A DNA stretch of 31,920 bases from CAZCJU01 sp964498965 (GTDB lineage Bacteria; Bacillota; Clostridia; Oscillospirales; CAG-272), in contig CAZCJU010000015.1 in assembly GCA_964498965.1 (NCBI GenBank), forward strand, positions 1-31,920. Reading direction: 5' to 3'. The notes beneath the pieces were generated by a model. It searched no databases and was not told the DNA's origin. It saw only the letters and a program-made list of their open reading frames with translations. The position numbers and the translations under genes were made by a program. Positions 29,027 to 31,920 of this stretch are shown in pieces; position 1 is the stretch's first letter; every line of letters begins with the position of its first letter.

Positions 29027-30783
29027 AAAAGGACAATACTCTTTCCTCTTTGGGAAAGGTTTTCAATCACACGAAGAACAACGTTCCCGCCGTAATGACC
29101 GCACTGGTATTGGCGGCAGTCGGAGCGATATTGACTATCATAGGCCCCGACAAGATCGGCGAAATGACGACGATCATGCAAAAGGGACTGTACGGAAATA
29201 TCGATCTTAAGGCGATCTCGAGGCTCGGAATTTTTCTCGTTGTGATTTACGTTGCAAGCAGTCTGTTTCAATATATCGTTCATTATATCATGGCGACGGT
29301 CACACTGCGAATTTCGAAAAATATGCGGGGTGAGCTTTCGGAAAAGATCAACCGTGTGCCTATGAGCTACTTTAACAAGACTTCGCAGGGTGATGTGTTG
29401 AGCCGCATAACGAACGACGTTTCCACGCTTCAGCAGGGTCTGACCAACAGCCTACCCGGAATAATAAGTGCCGTTGCTCAGTTTGTCGGTTGTCTTATCA
29501 TGATGTTCGTAACCGAATGGCGACTTGCTTTGTGCGTGATCGGTATAACCACAGTCGGTATGCTTCTTCTTATGCTCATTATGGGACGTTCGCAGAAATA
29601 CTTCGTCGCACGACAGGAAAGCCTCGGCACTCTGAACGGTTTTGTCGAAGAAATGTATTCGGGACATCAGGTCGTACGTATTTCGAGAGCGGATAAAACG
29701 ATCAACGGCAGGTTTGATATTTTGAACCGCAGTGTTTACGAGGCAAACTGGAAATCTCAGTTTCTTTCCGGAGTTATGCAGCCTCTCATGACGATCATCG
29801 GCAACGTAGGCTATGTTGCCGTATGCGTTCTCGGTGCGATCCTCGCAATAAACGGCTCTATCGACTTCGGCGTTATAGTATCTTTTATCCTTTATGTGCG
29901 TCTGTTCACCTCGCCGCTGACGCAGATCGCACAAGGCATGACGAATCTGCAGACAGCATTGGCATCGGCACGGCGTGTGTTTGATTTTCTCGAAAGTGAA
30001 GAGCTATCCGACGAAAGCGATAAAACAGCCGTCATAAACGACGTAAAGGGCGATGTGGAATTTCGCAATGTAAGCTTCGCCTATCCCGACAATCCCGAAA
30101 AACTCATTATTAAGAATTTTTCCGCAACGGTAAAATCGGGACAAAAAATAGCTATAGTCGGACCTACGGGAGCCGGAAAAACGACTATGGTCAATCTTCT
30201 GATGCGTTTCTTTGAAATAAGCGGCGGTTCGATTTCGATAGACGGCGTGCCGATCTCGGAATTAAAGCGTGAAAGCGTACACGAAATTTTCGCCATGGTT
30301 CTGCAGGATACGTGGCTCTTCGAGGGTACTGTCAGAGAAAACCTCGTGTACAACATGGAGGGTATCACCGACGAAAGGCTTGAAGAGGTGTGCCGAGCCT
30401 GCGGTATCGCCAGATTTATCCATTCGTTGCCTCACGGCTTCGACACGGTATTAAGCGAAAGCACAACGATCTCGGCAGGACAAAAGCAGCTGCTCACGAT
30501 AGCCCGTGCCATGCTGCAAAGCACACCCATGCTGATACTTGACGAGGCGACCTCATCTGTGGACACGAGAACGGAGGCGATCATTCAAAGAGCGATGGAC
30601 GAATTGACAAAAGACAGAACGAGTTTTGTTATAGCTCACAGGCTTTCGACGATACGCAATGCGGATCTGATCCTCGTAATGAAGGACGGCGACGTGATAG
30701 AAAGCGGCAATCACGACGAGCTTATGGCAAAAAAAGGCTTTTACTGCGATCTGTACAACAGTCAGTTCGAGTATTCGGCTTAA
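29023..30783 (+). CDS. ABC exporter half-transporter with catalytic NBD, partner of the preceding gene
   Basis: A 586-aa type IV exporter subunit with six N-terminal transmembrane helices and an ATPase domain. Walker A GPTGAGKTT (380-388), Walker B MLILDEATSSVDTR with catalytic Glu508, and AHRLSTIRNAD with the H-loop His. The signature is ISAGQKQ (Ser484-Gln487) instead of LSGGQ. In the head-to-tail dimer this altered signature faces the partner's degenerate Walker B, while the normal signature of the partner faces this subunit's intact Walker B, giving one consensus and one degenerate site. The 4-nt overlap with the first subunit supports 1:1 assembly. A strong hairpin follows the stop. Confidence 0.94.
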   Translation: MKKDNTLSSLGKVFNHTKNNVPAVMTALVLAAVGAILTIIGPDKIGEMTTIMQKGLYGNIDLKAISRLGIFLVVIYVASSLFQYIVHYIMATVTLRISKNMRGELSEKINRVPMSYFNKTSQGDVLSRITNDVSTLQQGLTNSLPGIISAVAQFVGCLIMMFVTEWRLALCVIGITTVGMLLLMLIMGRSQKYFVARQESLGTLNGFVEEMYSGHQVVRISRADKTINGRFDILNRSVYEANWKSQFLSGVMQPLMTIIGNVGYVAVCVLGAILAINGSIDFGVIVSFILYVRLFTSPLTQIAQGMTNLQTALASARRVFDFLESEELSDESDKTAVINDVKGDVEFRNVSFAYPDNPEKLIIKNFSATVKSGQKIAIVGPTGAGKTTMVNLLMRFFEISGGSISIDGVPISELKRESVHEIFAMVLQDTWLFEGTVRENLVYNMEGITDERLEEVCRACGIARFIHSLPHGFDTVLSESTTISAGQKQLLTIARAMLQSTPMLILDEATSSVDTRTEAIIQRAMDELTKDRTSFVIAHRLSTIRNADLILVMKDGDVIESGNHDELMAKKGFYCDLYNSQFEYSA

Positions 30784-30793
30784 CCGAAAAAGC

Positions 30794-30832
30794 AACACGC
30801 CCCCGAAGGCACAAAGCCTTCGGGGGCGTGTT
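30794..30832. terminator. Long-stem terminator between convergent ABC exporter and gatB genes
   Basis: A 17-bp perfect stem: arms 30794-30810 (AACACGCCCCCGAAGGC) and 30816-30832, with loop ACAAA. Minus-strand transcripts (gatB) meet GCTTTTTC after the stem, a usable T-tract; plus-strand transcripts meet only ATATTATC. It probably serves both genes, best for gatB. Confidence 0.85.
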
Positions 30833-30863
30833 ATATTATCGTATCCGTATCAAATCATCATTA

Positions 30864-31920
30864 TCACAGATTTTCGATTATTATTTTGCGGAGCGTTGCG
30901 GGGTCGCAATTACCTTTAAGCTCTTTCATGCATTTTCCGAAAATCGCCATAAGTGCTTTTTCCTTACCCGCCTTGTAATCGGCTACCGATTTGGGGTCGG
31001 CTGCTATGACGGCTTTTGCCACGGCTTCTATCCTGTCCGTATCGTTCGACACGATATAACCGTTTTCTTCGGCATATTTTTCGGGATCGATATTTTTCTC
31101 GAACATGACTTCAAGCAGTTTTTTGGCATTGGCTTGACCTACCTTGCCGTCCGCAACAAGCTTTATGAGCTTTCCGAGAGCTTTTCCGTCTATATCGAGC
31201 ATATCCGACGTAAGTTGCTTACGATTAAGGATATTCATGCAGTTGGATATTATCCAGTTTGCGGATTCCTTTGCGAGCGAGCATACGGAATAAGCGTCCT
31301 CGAAGCAATCGCACAAGGCTCTGCTCTGCGTTAAGATACCGGCATCGTTTTCGCCCAATCCCAACTCGTTTATATATCTTTCCTTTTTCGTTTCGGGCAA
31401 CTCAGGCAATGAAGCCTTGATCCTGTCGTACCATTCATCGTCTATGCAAACGGGCATAACATTCGGGTCGGGGAAATAGCGATAATCGCCGGCTGTTTCT
31501 TTATTTCTCATTGCAAAGCTCATGCCTTTGATGTCGTCCCAACGGCGCGTTTCCTGAACAAGCTGTTCCGTGTTGTTTTCGATCGCATCGATATGTCTTG
31601 CGTATTCGTACTCGATCGCACGTTCTATTGCGGAGATCGAATTCATGTTTTTCATTTCCGTTCTGACACCGAGCTTTTTGCTTCCCTCGGGACGAACCGA
31701 AAGGTTTACGTCGCACCTCATAGAGCCTTGCTCCATACGGCATTGCGACACCTTCGCAAAGCGTAAGAGCGAACGAAGTCTTTCGAGATAAGCTACGACT
31801 TCCTCCGCACTTGACAGGTCGGGACGGCTGACGATCTCTATAAGAGGCACGCTCGTGCGGTTAAAATCGACAAGCGAGGTGTCGGTCCAATCGTCATGAA
31901 CGAGCTTTCCGGCATCCTCC
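30864..31920 (-). CDS. gatB: Asp/Glu-tRNA amidotransferase subunit B (C-terminal part)
   Basis: The gene runs off the right edge; about 352 C-terminal residues are visible, the reading frame being open to base 31919. GatB is the kinase/transamidase subunit of GatCAB, which turns Glu-tRNA(Gln) and Asp-tRNA(Asn) into Gln-tRNA(Gln) and Asn-tRNA(Asn). Visible marks are DTSLVDFNRTSVPLIEIVS, FAKVSQCRMEQGSMRCDVNL, RTEMKNMNSISAIERAIEYE, QETRRWDD, GDYRYFPDPN and the C-terminal YqeY-like helical domain ending DPATLRKIIIENL. Its presence implies indirect Gln-tRNA synthesis. gatA and gatC are expected upstream, outside the window. Confidence 0.97.
   Translation of the reverse strand, partial: EDAGKLVHDDWTDTSLVDFNRTSVPLIEIVSRPDLSSAEEVVAYLERLRSLLRFAKVSQCRMEQGSMRCDVNLSVRPEGSKKLGVRTEMKNMNSISAIERAIEYEYARHIDAIENNTEQLVQETRRWDDIKGMSFAMRNKETAGDYRYFPDPNVMPVCIDDEWYDRIKASLPELPETKKERYINELGLGENDAGILTQSRALCDCFEDAYSVCSLAKESANWIISNCMNILNRKQLTSDMLDIDGKALGKLIKLVADGKVGQANAKKLLEVMFEKNIDPEKYAEENGYIVSNDTDRIEAVAKAVIAADPKSVADYKAGKEKALMAIFGKCMKELKGNCDPATLRKIIIENL

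Noticed and set aside
1..31920. CRISPR array, insertion sequence, prophage, tRNA or rRNA genes
   Set aside because: No regularly spaced repeats, transposase or phage proteins, terminal inverted repeats or tRNA-like cloverleaf were seen on reading; a dedicated tRNA scan was not possible.

Overview
The window reads as ordinary chromosome of a low-to-mid GC Gram-positive anaerobe of Bacillota, class Clostridia, most likely an Oscillospirales-type gut bacterium. The grounds are the order DUF512 radical-SAM protein–der–plsY, the zapA–U32 peptidase pair, a ProB without PUA domain, the DUF421–DUF4363 pair, cohesin and dockerin domains, and strong Shine-Dalgarno sites. The taxon is an inference; no rRNA or tRNA gene is present. 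I see no phage, insertion sequence or CRISPR array. Coding is very dense: no gap exceeds about 170 bases, and many neighbours overlap by 4 nt (ATGA).

Layout. 1-4118 (+): the end of a HAD phosphatase gene, a DUF512 protein, Der, and a PlsY with an unusual C-terminal extension. 4119-4913 (-): proB, meeting plsY stop-to-stop. 5061-7915 (+): zapA, a U32 peptidase/RlhA-like protein, dUTPase. 7922-13959 (-): a tightly packed six-gene operon behind a near-consensus promoter. It encodes a secreted transglutaminase-like protein with a dockerin, a membrane-anchored cohesin protein, a SLOG/DUF1273 protein, a membrane M15-type peptidase homologue with a changed metal ligand, a lipoprotein-like beta-rich protein and a YdcF/DUF218 membrane protein. 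14128-15238 (+): DUF421 and DUF4363. 15263-24215 (-): a long unidirectional run of a BmpA-type nucleoside ABC transporter (ATPase plus two permeases, no binding protein), mutL, a Pit phosphate transporter, its DUF47 partner, and a surface phosphodiester glycosidase. 24326-24832 (-): an unrecognised 168-aa protein. 24945-26222 (+): a divergent galactokinase-family enzyme. 26416-30783 (+): a MarR regulator, a small zinc-ribbon protein, and a heterodimeric ABC exporter. 30864-end (-): the C-terminal part of gatB.

The most interesting region is 7922-13959. A dockerin-bearing transglutaminase-like protein is translationally coupled to a cohesin protein that has its own membrane anchor, which suggests a two-component way of tethering a possible protein-crosslinking enzyme to the cell surface. 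It is co-transcribed with wall-related and nucleotide-sensing genes. Second is the PlsY fused to what looks like an extracytoplasmic SurA-N-type chaperone domain. Clear sigma-70-type promoters with 17-nt spacers precede proB, the transglutaminase operon, the ABC-mutL operon, the galactokinase and the marR operon.
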